64,000 nucleotides of DNA, taken from NCBI RefSeq assembly GCF_002967715.1, contig NZ_PUIA01000026.1:124001-188000 (forward strand), in the 5' to 3' direction. Positions 9,573 to 20,200 of this stretch are shown here, piece by piece. The notes beneath the pieces are model-generated. The model saw nothing but the letters and a program-made list of their open reading frames with translations. It was not told the DNA's origin and did not search any database. Position 1 is the stretch's first letter, and each line of letters begins with the position of its first letter. This stretch comes from Blastopirellula marina. Its GTDB lineage: Bacteria > Planctomycetota > Planctomycetia > Pirellulales > Pirellulaceae. The position numbers and the translations under genes are program-made.

Positions 9573-9758
9573 GAAACCAATAGCGGCCTACTGACATCGT
9601 AGCATGGTTCTGCACCCCGTTTGTCGCCGAGGCCTAAATGTGGCATCGTAAGGGATACGTCACTCACGTATGTTCGGAATAATCCGACACAGATTACCAG
9701 TACGACGACAGGGAATCCAGAAATTCATTCCCCTCTGAAAAACGGCACGAATTAAGTT

Positions 9759-10766
9759 TTGCGACATCAAGCGGACACCTCCGGTAGCGCCGAAACGGCA
9801 TCGCGAGAATCGCGTCGCCGATGGCGTTCATGGTTTACCGCAGCCGGCTTTGCAGGTCCCTGGTTGTTGGGACTCTTAGCATTGTTCATCTATCCCTTTG
9901 TCGTTTCGCTGTATTGGAGCTTTTGCCAGTACGACTTAATCAATCCTCCACGATTCGCAGGGCTCGATAATTACGAGCAGTTGGCTAGTGAATTCGCTAC
10001 CGGCACCGGTATTGCACATGCATTGTGGAATACCAGTTACTACGCCCTGATCTCGGTGCCACTGTCCATCGTTTTGGGGGTAGGCTTGGCGACGCTTCTT
10101 TCGTGCGATATCCGTGGGCAATCGATCTTTCGCACGCTGTTTTATCTGCCATCGGTTATTCCGGTAGTCGCTGCCAGTATCTTGTGGATGTGGCTGCTGA
10201 ATCCGGCCGATGGGCTGGTGAACTCGGTCCTGGGCTCGCTTGGACTTTGGCAACCGCAATGGTTCGCCTCGCCGGCCGAGCTAGTTTCGCCTGATTCCTT
10301 TACGGAAGCGGCGTGGGCCAATAACTCTGCGCCAATCGGCTCGAAGGATGCCCTCATTCTGATGAGCTTGTGGGGTATGGGCAATTTCATGGTAATCTAC
10401 CTGGCGGCAATTGGTGACATTCCGAAATCGCTTTACGAGGCAGCTCGGATCGATGGAGCTGGCCCCATCCGTCGATTCATCAATATTACTCTGCCGTTAT
10501 TAACGCCTATCATTTTCTTCAATCTCGTGATGGGCCTGATTCAATCGGTGCAAGCTTTCACGCAGATTTATATCGTTAGCGAGGGACGCGGTGCTCCGGC
10601 TGACTCGACCCTCGTCATTAGTTTGCACCTGTTTCTCAGTGCGTTTCAGCACTTGAACATGGGTTACGCTTCGGCAGTGGCGTGGCTGCTGTTTGTCTTG
10701 CTGGGGATTGCAACCTGGTTCTTGTTTACAACATCGCGGCGCTGGGTCTACGAGGGGGTACGCTGA
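9759..10766 (+). CDS. Sugar ABC transporter permease (MalF/UgpA type)
   Basis: The 335-residue inner-membrane permease has six hydrophobic segments. The signature EAA loop that contacts the ATPase is SLYEAARIDGAG followed by LPLLTPIIFFN. FAGPWLLGLLALFIYPFVVS at the N-terminus is typical of the MalF/UgpA branch. The only available start is a TTG, because a TAA lies two codons before it; no strong ribosome-binding site is seen. Its stop overlaps the start of the binding protein by one base (TGATG). The transported sugar cannot be inferred. Confidence 0.9.
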   Translation: MRHQADTSGSAETASRESRRRWRSWFTAAGFAGPWLLGLLALFIYPFVVSLYWSFCQYDLINPPRFAGLDNYEQLASEFATGTGIAHALWNTSYYALISVPLSIVLGVGLATLLSCDIRGQSIFRTLFYLPSVIPVVAASILWMWLLNPADGLVNSVLGSLGLWQPQWFASPAELVSPDSFTEAAWANNSAPIGSKDALILMSLWGMGNFMVIYLAAIGDIPKSLYEAARIDGAGPIRRFINITLPLLTPIIFFNLVMGLIQSVQAFTQIYIVSEGRGAPADSTLVISLHLFLSAFQHLNMGYASAVAWLLFVLLGIATWFLFTTSRRWVYEGVR

Positions 10767-12142
10767 TGAATACCTACTCGTCGATTCGCGGGATGCTTGT
10801 CATCGCTTCACTTTTCGTACTTGCGATTGGCCTTTTAGTTTCTCAGCAACTTCTGACCGCGAGCGATACCCAGGTACCTGACGAGCGTGAAGAGGTCGTC
10901 TTCTGGCACTTCTGGGGCGGGGCCGACCGGGCGATTGTCGAAGATGTCGCCAGACGATTCAACGAGTCGCAGAACGACTACTTTGTGCGTCCTATCGCTA
11001 TGCCCGGAAATAACCTCGACCTGAAGTTCTTCCTAAGCGTCACCGGTGGCGATCCGCCTGACCTGCTGAACATAGACGACCCCGTGATCGCCGACTGGGG
11101 ACATCGCGGGGCAATCCTGGCACTAGATGAAGTGGCCACGCCAGATGAAGTCGAGCGACTTGAGGCGTGGCTTTTCCCGGCCGCGCGCCGGCTAGTTACC
11201 TATCAAGATCGCCTGTACGGCGTACCTAATGGCCTCGATATCCGAGCGCTGTATGTCAATAAAACAATGCTCGCCCGCTACGGACTTTCTCCACCGAAGA
11301 CGATCGCGGACCTGGACCATATCGCTGAAACGATTGCTCCGCCTGGACAGCCTGCTGCCTTCCAGCATCATGGCTACCTGCCGGACTCGCGACGCATTTG
11401 GGCTTGGGGCCCCGTCTTTGGCGGTCAATTCTACGATTCTAGCGATGACCACGTCACGTTAACGACTCCCGAGATCGAGGCCGCGCTGAAGTGGATGGTC
11501 AGCTACCGTGACCGCTACGGCCCTTCCGAGATTGCGCGCTTTCGACATGGTGACCAATCGCTTCCAGGAAAAACTTTCCCGCTGTTCGCCGAGCGATATG
11601 CAATCGTCATGGATGGGCAGTGGCGCGTCCGCGATATCCGCGCGTTTCAGAAGTCGCAGGCAGACAGGCGAGAAGAAGTCGCTCAGTTCGATGCAATTCC
11701 ATTACCGATGCCACCTGGTGGCAAGCCAAACGCCGGCTGGGTGAACGGTAACAACTTTGTGATCCCACAAGGAGCGAACGCTTCACGTGGGGCCTGGGAG
11801 TTCATCAAGTTCTGGTGTGGCTTCGATGGACAAGAGGCATCCGCAGCCCACACTTGCGTGGCCGGCGGCTGGATTCCCGTTTCTCAGCACGTGGTGGATG
11901 AGCCATCGTTCCAGGAGTTTCTGGCCGAGGAACCCCTCTTCCGCACGTTCATCGAACTCGCCGGCAGCGAGAATCAATATCCGGTTCCTGTCATCCCTGG
12001 GGCTCCGTACTTCAACAACGAGATCAAAAATTTGGCCGAATCCGCGATGTCGAGTTCGACCGAGCCTGATCTTCCCCAAATGCTGAAAGAGGCAGAGACC
12101 AGGATCCAATCGCACATAGATCGCGCGAGGAACGAGCAATGA
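10766..12142 (+). CDS. ABC transporter extracellular sugar-binding protein
   Basis: The 458-residue protein belongs to the family 1 extracellular solute-binding proteins. A hydrophobic N-terminus (GMLVIASLFVLAIGLLVSQQ) follows eight residues. It lacks a clear lipobox, so it may be anchored by this uncleaved helix. VVFWHFWGGADRAIVEDVA starts the first lobe, GVPNGLDIRALYVNKTML is the usual hinge region, and WVNGNNFVIPQGA falls in the second lobe. The start at 10766 overlaps the permease stop by one base, and the gene's own end overlaps the next permease by four bases, so the three genes form one operon. Confidence 0.88.
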   Translation: MNTYSSIRGMLVIASLFVLAIGLLVSQQLLTASDTQVPDEREEVVFWHFWGGADRAIVEDVARRFNESQNDYFVRPIAMPGNNLDLKFFLSVTGGDPPDLLNIDDPVIADWGHRGAILALDEVATPDEVERLEAWLFPAARRLVTYQDRLYGVPNGLDIRALYVNKTMLARYGLSPPKTIADLDHIAETIAPPGQPAAFQHHGYLPDSRRIWAWGPVFGGQFYDSSDDHVTLTTPEIEAALKWMVSYRDRYGPSEIARFRHGDQSLPGKTFPLFAERYAIVMDGQWRVRDIRAFQKSQADRREEVAQFDAIPLPMPPGGKPNAGWVNGNNFVIPQGANASRGAWEFIKFWCGFDGQEASAAHTCVAGGWIPVSQHVVDEPSFQEFLAEEPLFRTFIELAGSENQYPVPVIPGAPYFNNEIKNLAESAMSSSTEPDLPQMLKEAETRIQSHIDRARNEQ

Positions 12143-12960
12143 CCTGGCTGCAGAAGTCGACGATCTACGTGCTACTGATCTTCTTCGCGGCGATTTACAG
12201 TCTGCCGCTGCTGGTGATGCTCTCGGGGTCGCTCAAGTCTCCCACCGAGATTCAGGCAAACCCCAACCAATTGATTCCGCAGTCGTGGCAATGGGAAAAC
12301 TACGTGGCGGCGATCGGGGCGATGCCTTTCTGGCAGTACCTTTCCAACACGCTGGTGCTTTGCCTGGGATCCGTCGCCGGAACGCTCCTTTCGTGTTCGA
12401 TGGCGGCCTACGCGTTTGCCAAGCTGAAGTGGTGGGGACGCGATAAGCTATTTGCCGTGCTGATTGGAACAATGCTGTTACCCTGGCACGTCACGATGAT
12501 CCCTCGCTTTTTACTCCTCCGAGAAATCGGTCTCTACAACACTCTCGGGGCGTTGATCGTGCCGACATTTCTGGGAGATGCATTCTCCATTTTCCTGCTG
12601 CGGCAGTTCTTTCGCACGATTCCGGAAGAGATCAGCGAGGCTGCTCGGATCGACGGGCTCTCGGAATGGGGCATCTATTGGCGGATTATCCTGCCCATGT
12701 CGGTGCCTGCCCTGGCGACCGTTGGCCTGTTTCAATTTGTGGCCGCCTGGAACGACTTCAGTGGTCCGCTCTTGTTCTTAAGCAACAAAGACAAGTTCCC
12801 GCTGGCATACGGTCTCGAGCAGTTTGTCAGCAGCTACGCCGACCAGACCCACCTGCTGTTGGCAGCGGCAACACTATTCACACTGCCAATCGCGGTTCTC
12901 TTCTTCTTCGCCCAGAAGACGTTCCTGAAAGGAATTGCCACGACAGGGCTGAAAGATTGA
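12139..12960 (+). CDS. Sugar ABC transporter permease (MalG/UgpE type)
   Basis: The 273-residue permease is the MalG-type partner of the upstream MalF-type protein. The EAA loop is EISEAARIDGLSEWGIYWRI. The N-terminal helix (IYVLLIFFAAIYSLPLLVML), LSGSLKSPTEI after it and FLKGIATTGLKD at the C-terminus are all typical. It overlaps the binding-protein gene by ATGA. No ATP-binding subunit follows: the next gene lies on the other strand. The importer therefore probably uses a shared MsmX/UgpC-like ATPase encoded elsewhere. Confidence 0.9.
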   Translation: MTWLQKSTIYVLLIFFAAIYSLPLLVMLSGSLKSPTEIQANPNQLIPQSWQWENYVAAIGAMPFWQYLSNTLVLCLGSVAGTLLSCSMAAYAFAKLKWWGRDKLFAVLIGTMLLPWHVTMIPRFLLLREIGLYNTLGALIVPTFLGDAFSIFLLRQFFRTIPEEISEAARIDGLSEWGIYWRIILPMSVPALATVGLFQFVAAWNDFSGPLLFLSNKDKFPLAYGLEQFVSSYADQTHLLLAAATLFTLPIAVLFFFAQKTFLKGIATTGLKD

Positions 12961-13022
12961 CGCTAGAGAAGATGGTTCAAACCACCCAATGCACGCACAA
13001 GCCTTCAATTCGCTTGGGCGCG

Positions 13023-13062
13023 CAGAAAGAAATGCCGCTGCCCGATTAACTTAGGCAACGGC
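13023..13062 (-). terminator. Intrinsic terminator of the 29-codon gene
   Basis: On the minus strand a nine-pair stem (GCCGTTGCC with GGCAGCGGC, one G-U pair) encloses an 11-base loop and is followed by ATTTCTTTC. It lies about 60 bp after the stop of the 29-codon gene. With the promoter and leader upstream it marks that gene as its own transcription unit. Confidence 0.6.
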
Positions 13063-13119
13063 GGAATTGACGGGGTGGGCAGTTGTAGGGGAGACACGTC
13101 CTAGGACGGCTCACCGCAA

Positions 13120-13209
13120 TTACTTCTTGCGATGACGGATCTTTGCACGCATACGTCGCTTCTTGCGTCCAATCTTCCGTCGACCCTTACCAGTTTTCTT
13201 CGTTCCCAC
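13120..13209 (-). CDS. 29-residue basic COX24/AURKAIP1 (bS22/mS38)-like ribosomal protein
   Basis: This GTG-started frame of 29 codons encodes a peptide with 18 Lys or Arg residues: VGTKKTGKGRRKIG followed by RKKRRMRAKIRHRKK. The KKRRMRAKIRHRKK stretch resembles the COX24/AURKAIP1 domain of mitochondrial mS38 and bacterial bS22, short helices bound to the small ribosomal subunit. A strong ribosome-binding site (GGAGAG) lies six to seven bases before the GTG. Upstream are a promoter and a leader shared with rplU, and downstream an intrinsic terminator. Ribosomal-protein identity is inferred from composition, motif and the shared leader; another short basic RNA-binding peptide is the alternative. 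Confidence 0.82.
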   Translation of the reverse strand: MGTKKTGKGRRKIGRKKRRMRAKIRHRKK

Positions 13210-13319
13210 GAAACTCTCCGTTACGTATCCGCTATTAAACTAAGTCAAAAATCCCCAGACGGGGAAATGAATTCAGGTGGAAACCGCGTATTCTACCAGA
13301 GAGTCCGCCACATTGGCAA
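13210..13319 (-). promoter_or_regulatory. Promoter and leader element shared with rplU
   Basis: On the minus strand a putative -35 TTGCCA (13314-13319) and -10 TAGAAT (13290-13295) are separated by 18 bp. Four bases after the -10 begins a core (13285 down to 13267) reading GGTTTCCACCTGAATTCAT. A CCCC-GTCT-GGGG hairpin (13264-13253) follows, then ATTTTT. The same arrangement occurs before rplU at 21505-21571, with the same four-base gap after the -10. The expected transcription start lies within the core, so it may act as DNA at the promoter or as the 5' end of the mRNA. The hairpin plus T-run here could attenuate. Confidence 0.6.
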
Positions 13320-13369
13320 GCAAGCCCCGGCGAATCGACTAGATGAAACCGATTGTTGGCAAATCAAAC

Positions 13370-15643
13370 CTATGATTCGGTCCGTCCGATCACCAGGAGC
13401 TTGATCGATAGGGGCAAGATAACCAGGTTTCCGACAAGCCCCCCCAGCATGGTCAGCCCTACCAGCACGCCGAAGTAAATGGTAGGCACAAAATCACTTA
13501 CGCACAGTACGCTGAAACCAGCGATAAGCGCAAACGTGGCGAAAATAACCGCTTTCCCTACGCTTTGCTGCACCTCGACCAGCGCCTGACTGGGGGTCAT
13601 CCCACTGGCAATGCTACGCTGGAAACCATAGATGTAATGAATCGATGCATCGACCCCTAGTCCCATCGAAACCGCCGCGATCATGGCTGCTCCCATATTG
13701 ATTCGGTAGCCGAGTAAACCGAAGACCCCGGTTACCATCAAAATGGGGAGCACGTTGGGAATCAGGGCCAGCAAAGCCATCTTCACGCTACGAAACGCGA
13801 GCGTCATTGTTATTCCGATACCCACGATCGCCAACGCGAACGATTGCCACTGGTCGCGGATCAGGCTGTCAATGAGATGGGTCAGTAGCACAAAAAAACC
13901 GCTGACAATCGGCTCGCCGTTGTGGACGGCATTCTCTTGCTCCTTATCCACCGTCTCGGCTGCGGTTTGCTTTTCTGCGTAGTATTCCGCCACAACACGT
14001 CGCACGGCCTCAATCGTCTCTTGTTTGGTCTGAGCGTCTTGCCGTTCCTTCGAGAGTAGCATGATTCGGAACCAATACTCGTCTGGGTTTTCGGGGTCCT
14101 GGGCGTAGAGCGAATTGAGCGTCTCCGGCAACTGGGCATGCAGCGATTTCATACCGACTCGCATCAGAGCGAATTTTGGAAGTCGGATGAAACTCTTCTT
14201 CTCGGCAGCTTCCATCATCGCCGAGACCACATCGGCCAGACTTAACACCTTCGATAGTTCTGGAACTTCCGTTCGAAGGCGATCTTCTAGGTCCTGGACT
14301 TCCTGGATGTACTCCCAGGTCAGGTGCTCTGGAGCCGGAATAGCGACATCCCACACACCGGCACCACCCAGTTCATCCTCGACAAACGCATACGCCTGGA
14401 CGATTGGCGTGGTATCACGGAAGTTCTTCGTGAAATCACTTTCGACTTGCAGCCAAGCAGCTCCTCGCAGCGAAACAGCAAATGCAAATAAAATCACACA
14501 GGTGAGGATCACATGCTGATTCACGATCGAGTTGATCGTTCGTGACAAGCCGGAACTCAGCTTCGCATCTCCCCAGGGACTAGCCGGATCAACCATCCAA
14601 GGACTGCCAGCCAGGACAAGCCCTGGCAAAAACACCAAAACGGCTGGCAATACGAGCATGGCTCCTACGGCCATCATGATGCCAAAATCATGCACTGGTC
14701 CAACGCTGGTAATCAGCAGTGCTGAGAATCCAACCGCGTCGGTCGCACATGCCCAAAATACGGGAACCAATAAGTACGAAGACGCAGACGCCAAGGCATC
14801 CTTCGGGTCTTGCCCTTCGTCGCGATACTGACGGAACCGCAGGATATAGTGGACGACCGTAGCGACGCCAATAACAGTCACAATTGCCGTGAGCATTGAA
14901 CTCACCATGCTCAGTTGCAAACCACTGATGGCCAATGCTGCATGGGTCCATTGCAGCGTTACCTGAACGACGACGATCGCGATTACCATCCAGCGGAGGT
15001 TGCGAAATACAAGCAGGATTACAGCCGCTAGCAGCAGGGATGTTGCCCATCCCAGTCGATCCCCATCCTCCTCGACGTACTTGAAACCATCGACAACCAT
15101 AACTGGCTCGCCGGTAATCATTCCTCCAGGAAGCTGATCAAAAATCGCCCGAATCTTACTGATCAGTTCGATGCGACTGTTGGTCGATTCACTTTTCGGG
15201 GTCAGTTGAATTGGCAAAGCAACGATGTTGCCTTGTTCGTTGTGTGTATAGCCTGCGAAGAGTTCCTTCAGCTTAATGCCCGCGTCGGACGCAGGATCGA
15301 GCACGAACCCTCGTGTCAGATCGCGATCGAGGGTTAGGACTTCTTTCACGCCGTCCAGTTGTTCGATCTTTTTACGCACCTCGCGCACGCGATTCAGGCC
15401 GCTGCCGTCCTCGGCAAACAAATGGTCGTCCTGGTAGACGCCAAGAATGACCTCGTTGCCGCCGAAGATTCGATTGAATCGCTCGTGCGCTTGAATGAGG
15501 GGATCTTCCGCGGCAAACATGTTCTCGATAGAACGATCAAACGAAAGCCCTTGCCCGAGATAGACGGCCCCGATCGTCAGGGCAATTCCGATAGCCAAGA
15601 GCAGCCAGCGTAGGGCGATCCATCTTTCGAATAGTTTCTTCAC
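13370..15643 (-). CDS. RND/MMPL superfamily exporter
   Basis: The 757-residue inner-membrane protein has two repeats, each with one transmembrane helix, a large periplasmic loop and a cluster of five helices, as in the MMPL/Patched-like RND exporters. SMGLGVDASIHYIYGFQRS in the second repeat carries the helix-4 acidic residue expected to relay protons, and VVHYILRFRQYRDEG is the equivalent in the first. The FDRSIENMFAAEDPL start of the first loop is typical of this branch. Members export lipids, hopanoids or other hydrophobic cargo. No membrane-fusion or outer-membrane partner is adjacent. The cargo is unknown. Confidence 0.88.
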   Translation of the reverse strand: MKKLFERWIALRWLLLAIGIALTIGAVYLGQGLSFDRSIENMFAAEDPLIQAHERFNRIFGGNEVILGVYQDDHLFAEDGSGLNRVREVRKKIEQLDGVKEVLTLDRDLTRGFVLDPASDAGIKLKELFAGYTHNEQGNIVALPIQLTPKSESTNSRIELISKIRAIFDQLPGGMITGEPVMVVDGFKYVEEDGDRLGWATSLLLAAVILLVFRNLRWMVIAIVVVQVTLQWTHAALAISGLQLSMVSSMLTAIVTVIGVATVVHYILRFRQYRDEGQDPKDALASASSYLLVPVFWACATDAVGFSALLITSVGPVHDFGIMMAVGAMLVLPAVLVFLPGLVLAGSPWMVDPASPWGDAKLSSGLSRTINSIVNQHVILTCVILFAFAVSLRGAAWLQVESDFTKNFRDTTPIVQAYAFVEDELGGAGVWDVAIPAPEHLTWEYIQEVQDLEDRLRTEVPELSKVLSLADVVSAMMEAAEKKSFIRLPKFALMRVGMKSLHAQLPETLNSLYAQDPENPDEYWFRIMLLSKERQDAQTKQETIEAVRRVVAEYYAEKQTAAETVDKEQENAVHNGEPIVSGFFVLLTHLIDSLIRDQWQSFALAIVGIGITMTLAFRSVKMALLALIPNVLPILMVTGVFGLLGYRINMGAAMIAAVSMGLGVDASIHYIYGFQRSIASGMTPSQALVEVQQSVGKAVIFATFALIAGFSVLCVSDFVPTIYFGVLVGLTMLGGLVGNLVILPLSIKLLVIGRTES

Positions 15644-15750
15644 TACGATTCCTAGTTGGGGGCCCTCATCGTCATCCGGGTGCCGCGTCTGGTATATTCT
15701 ACGAAGTCCCCCTGATCGTACGAGTCGGCTTCTAATGATCGGTCACCGAG

Positions 15751-17070
15751 ATGGATTCTACGAGCGATGCCTCTCCTACTTCGCCTCGTCGCGAAAGCGT
15801 CTGGTTTGATTGGCAATGGTACGCCATCCTGGTCGTAGCGTTGCTGATCCGGGGCGGTATCGGGTATCTGCAGTACGAGAATTTTTCTCAGGATCCCGAC
15901 AGCTATCGACGGCTGGCCGACAATATCGTGCGCATTCACTCTTTCACACTGGACGACCCTGCCGAACCAACCGCATTTCGGCCTCCCCTTTATCCGCTAC
16001 TTCTGGCGATCACTAGCATTTCTCGCCATATTTTGCCCAGTGAAGTATTGCTGCTGCACGTTGTCTTGGGTGTTGTTACGGTGGGCCTCACCTTCTTTTG
16101 GGCTATTCAGATGGGCCTGGAGAAATGGCGAAGCATGGCCGGCCTGCTGGTGGCCATCGACCCCATCCTGCTGAATCAATCGACCCTTGTGATGACCGAG
16201 ACGCTGGCAGCCTGCCTGGCAATTTTGGCGTTGGTTGCTGTTTCGTCGCTGACCGCGAAGAACCTCTCCAACGACTCCCAACGAGGTAGCCGCGATGCCA
16301 CCATTAGCGCCGTGAATATCGCCGGAGCGGTCGGACTTGCCATATTTTGTCGCCCTACATTTCTAGTCTGGGCGGCACTGCTGCCCATCGCGATTTGGTT
16401 TTGCTGTCGCGGTTGGAAACTCCGACTGTCATCGGTGCTGGCCTACGGCTTAACGCTTATGTTCCTACTGGCACCCTGGGTCGTTCGTAATCTACTTGTG
16501 TTTGAAGCTCCCGTACTGGGGACCACCCACGGCGGACACACGCTGCTTTGGGGAAATAACGAGTCGTATTACGAATACCTAAGAAGTGGCAGCTCGCCGG
16601 TTTGGGACAACACCGAGTTCCATCAGCGATTTGCCCGTCGCAACCCCAATCTGGGGACTTCCGCTAGCGAGCTAGCTCGCGACAGAGCCGCGTACCGGGA
16701 AGCGATCGACACGATGAAACAGAGCCCGGACATGGCCGCTTATAGCGCGTTGGTTCGTTTCACTATGTTTTGGCGATTGTTACCCAATGCCCTTTCTGAA
16801 GATGAAACTGGTAAGCAAACGCTCGTCCGTTACACAATCGGCGTGTGGTACCTGGTACAGCTTGCCCTGGTAATCTCTGGACTTATTGCCCTGGGCAAGG
16901 ACCTCTCGAAGCCTGGCTGGATTGCGGCATTGATGCTGCTAGCAAGCTTTACGCTGGTGCATCTCTTCTTTTGGAGCAACATGCGAATGCGTTCGCCACT
17001 GGTTCCGATTCTAGCCGTGCTAGCTTGCGCAGGAATCGAGTTGATCTGGAATCGGCTGGCTAAGCGGTAA
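15751..17070 (+). CDS. GT39/ArnT-like membrane glycosyltransferase
   Basis: The 439-residue protein has about ten hydrophobic segments and the layout of the dolichyl-phosphate-mannose mannosyltransferase/ArnT superfamily. An acidic motif (DPDSYRRLADNIV) lies in the first periplasmic loop, then FRPPLYPLLLAI, then LLFLAPW-like and HTLLWGNNESYY segments. These enzymes transfer sugars from polyprenyl-phosphate carriers to lipids or proteins in the periplasm. The acceptor is unknown. It lies just upstream of lptD on the same strand (226 bp), consistent with an envelope-building neighbourhood. It is divergent from the RND exporter. Confidence 0.78.
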   Translation: MDSTSDASPTSPRRESVWFDWQWYAILVVALLIRGGIGYLQYENFSQDPDSYRRLADNIVRIHSFTLDDPAEPTAFRPPLYPLLLAITSISRHILPSEVLLLHVVLGVVTVGLTFFWAIQMGLEKWRSMAGLLVAIDPILLNQSTLVMTETLAACLAILALVAVSSLTAKNLSNDSQRGSRDATISAVNIAGAVGLAIFCRPTFLVWAALLPIAIWFCCRGWKLRLSSVLAYGLTLMFLLAPWVVRNLLVFEAPVLGTTHGGHTLLWGNNESYYEYLRSGSSPVWDNTEFHQRFARRNPNLGTSASELARDRAAYREAIDTMKQSPDMAAYSALVRFTMFWRLLPNALSEDETGKQTLVRYTIGVWYLVQLALVISGLIALGKDLSKPGWIAALMLLASFTLVHLFFWSNMRMRSPLVPILAVLACAGIELIWNRLAKR

Positions 17071-17296
17071 TCAGGCCGAAGCTGGCTTGCTCTGGTCTGG
17101 ACGCATCCCTATAATCCGCCCCGCTTTAAACCCTCGGGTTGCGAAGGATTACCTCGCACGCGGCCTGAGAATTACCTACAAGTCAGAGTCAACCGGCAAG
17201 GAAGCCAGGACCCTGTTTCCCCCTCACAGGACAAGTCCGAAGACGCGCCAGTCTAGTACCTGGTGCGGTTTTGCGTGCTTCACGCGTGCGCTGAAG

Positions 17297-20200
17297 ATGT
17301 GCGCTGCGTGGATTGTGCTTGGGCTCTTATCGGCAACTTCCAGCGCCGAAATTCACCTCCCTCAATCCGACGCGACACGCCCGATCTACGTCCGAGCCAA
17401 CGACGCACGGCATTGGCAAGATGGCGAACAAGAGGTTTGGATCCTTCGCGGCGATTGTGAGATTGTCCAAGACAAAACGGTGCTAAAGGGAAAAGACGCT
17501 GTCCTGTGGATCGAGTACGCGCAACCATTTCGTCTGGTCCCGCACAAAGTCACCGTTTACCTCGAGAACCAAGTCAACGTTTCCTACCGCGATGCCGATA
17601 CCGGCCAGGTTCAACTGCAAGACGCCTCTTGGCTAGGCCAACTTTATACGACCTCACGCATTCAACTGCCTGTCGATCCGACCAAGGCTCCTCCAGCGGT
17701 TGCTCCAGCTATCTACCATCGAGGCCGTAACGCACAGCCCTTGGACGAAGGTTTCGCCCCCAAAGAACCTATCCAGGCACCGATCCAGCAAATTCAATTC
17801 GAAGCTGGTCAGCCGATGCCGCCTGCGATTTCGATTGCCCAGCCGCAAATTCGCGTTCGTCTCCTGCAGCGATACTCGAACGGCTACCAGCTCGAAGTCG
17901 ATACCGATCCCAACACAGGCGAAACGATCGCCAAGTTCGACGCCGGCATGAACTTGATCGTCGAGGGACTCGGCGAACTGGATACCGTTAGCCTTCTTGC
18001 CGACCGAGCCATTGTCTGGTCGAAAAATGGCATCGAAGGGCTGACCGGCCCCGAGGGGGTCACAGGGGACGGTGCTTATGAACTGTATCTGGAAGGAAAC
18101 GTTGTCTTCCGCCAGGGCGAGCAGGTCGTCTATGCCGAGCGTATGTATTACAACGTCGCCGAAGAATACGGCACGATCTTGAACGCCGAACTGTTGACGC
18201 CAGTTCCGGAATACCAGGGTCTGGTTCGCTTAAAGGCCGATGTCCTGCAACGCGTGAATCGCGAGCGATACCAGGCGTTTGGTGCGGCCATAACGACCAG
18301 CCGCATGGGTGTACCTCGCTATTGGTTTCAGTCGAATCTAATCGAGTACACCGACCAACAGTCGACCGTCATGAATCCCATTACCGGCGAGGCCCAGATC
18401 GATCCCCTAACGGGGCAACCGAAGATCAACCACAAACGCCTCGCCACGTCGCGCAACAACACCCTGTATTTCGGTGAATACCCAGTCTTTTACTGGCCGG
18501 TGCTTTCCGCCGACATCAATGATCCCGTTTTCTATCTGAATAAAATCAGCTTCAAGAACGATAGCGTCTTCGGGTTCCAGGTCCGCTCCGAATTCGACAA
18601 CTACGAAATCTTCGGTATCGACGAACCCTGGGAAGGTACCGAGTGGGTCACCGACCTCGACTATCTATCGGAACGAGGGGTGGGTGTCGGCACTCGTTTC
18701 AACTTCGATCAGACCTATTTCCCATTCTTCAATAATCCCGCAACCGGTTTCCTGGATGCCTGGGGCATCTACGATACCGGCACCGACAACCTTGGGGCCG
18801 ATCGGCGCGACCTCACGCCCGAGACGGACCTTCGCGGCCGTGTCTGGGGACGTCACCGCCAGATGACCTTTTTCGACTGGCAATTCACCGGCGAACTCGG
18901 ACTGATTTCCGACCGCAATTTCCTTGAGTCTTACTACGAGAAGGACTGGGACACTCAGAAGGACTTTGACACGTCGTTCGAGTTGAAGAAGCTGGTCGAC
19001 AACCAGAGCTTTAATATCTATGGCTCGTCGCGCGTGAACGACTTCTTCATGCAGACCGAGTGGATGCCTAAGCTCGATCATTACATGCTTGGACAACCGC
19101 TGCTATTCGATCGATTAACTTACTTCTCGCACTCTTCGGTCGGCTATGCCCGGCTCAGACCTTCGACCGCCCCAGAAGACCCAGCCGACGCAGCCACCTA
19201 TGCTCCACTTGCCTACGAAGTGGATGTGGAAGGCCTGGTAGGCAGCACGCGGCAAGAAATCGATCTGCCCATGGAATTGTTCGGATCGAAAATAACGCCG
19301 TATGCGTTAGGGGACGTCACCTATCAAGGACAAGACATCAACGGCAACGACCTGCTTCGTGGATATGCCCAAGGGGGTATTCGTGGCAGCATCATGGCCT
19401 GGAGTGTCAATCGAGACGCACAAAGCCAACTGCTGAACATTAATGGCATCGCCCATAAGGTCACGCTCTACGGCGATCTCTACTACGCCGATTCGAGCCA
19501 GGACCTTTCTCGCATGGCAATCTACAACAATATCAACGATGACTCGCAGGAGGCCTTTCAGCGTCGGTTCAAGTTCAACACTTACGGTCTACCGGCTGGC
19601 ACGCCTGTGCCTGACGCCGTCGATCCGCGCTACTACGCGTTTCGCACCAACCAGCAGGGCTGGGTGACATCTCCGGTGGGTGAAATCGCCGACGATGTCT
19701 CAGCAGCCAATCTGCAGTTGCGGCAAACCTGGCAAACCAAACGCGGCGGCCCCGGAAACGAGAAGATCATCGACTGGATTCGGTTTGATGTCGGCGGCAC
19801 CGTCTTCCCTGATGCCGATCGAGACAACTTTGGCGAGACCGTGGGCCTGTTGAACTACCAATTCAACTGGCAAGTCGGTAATCGCTTGAGCGTTTTCTCC
19901 AACGCCTTCTGGGACCTGTTTGACGATGGTCTGCAAACCGTTACCGTCGGCAGCTATATCAACCGTACACAGATTGGCAATCTATACGTCAGCTACACTA
20001 ATACGATCCAACCATTCGAGTCGCAGTTGATCATTGCTTCGCTGCAGTATCGCCTAAGTGAAAAGTGGTTCGGCGGCTTGGGCACTGCCTATGACTTGAA
20101 AGATAATACCAACCTGGGTCAGAACATCTTCCTGACGCGAATTGGCGAGTCGAGCTTGTTTACCTTGAACTTCAATGTCGACAACAGCCGTAACAATGTC

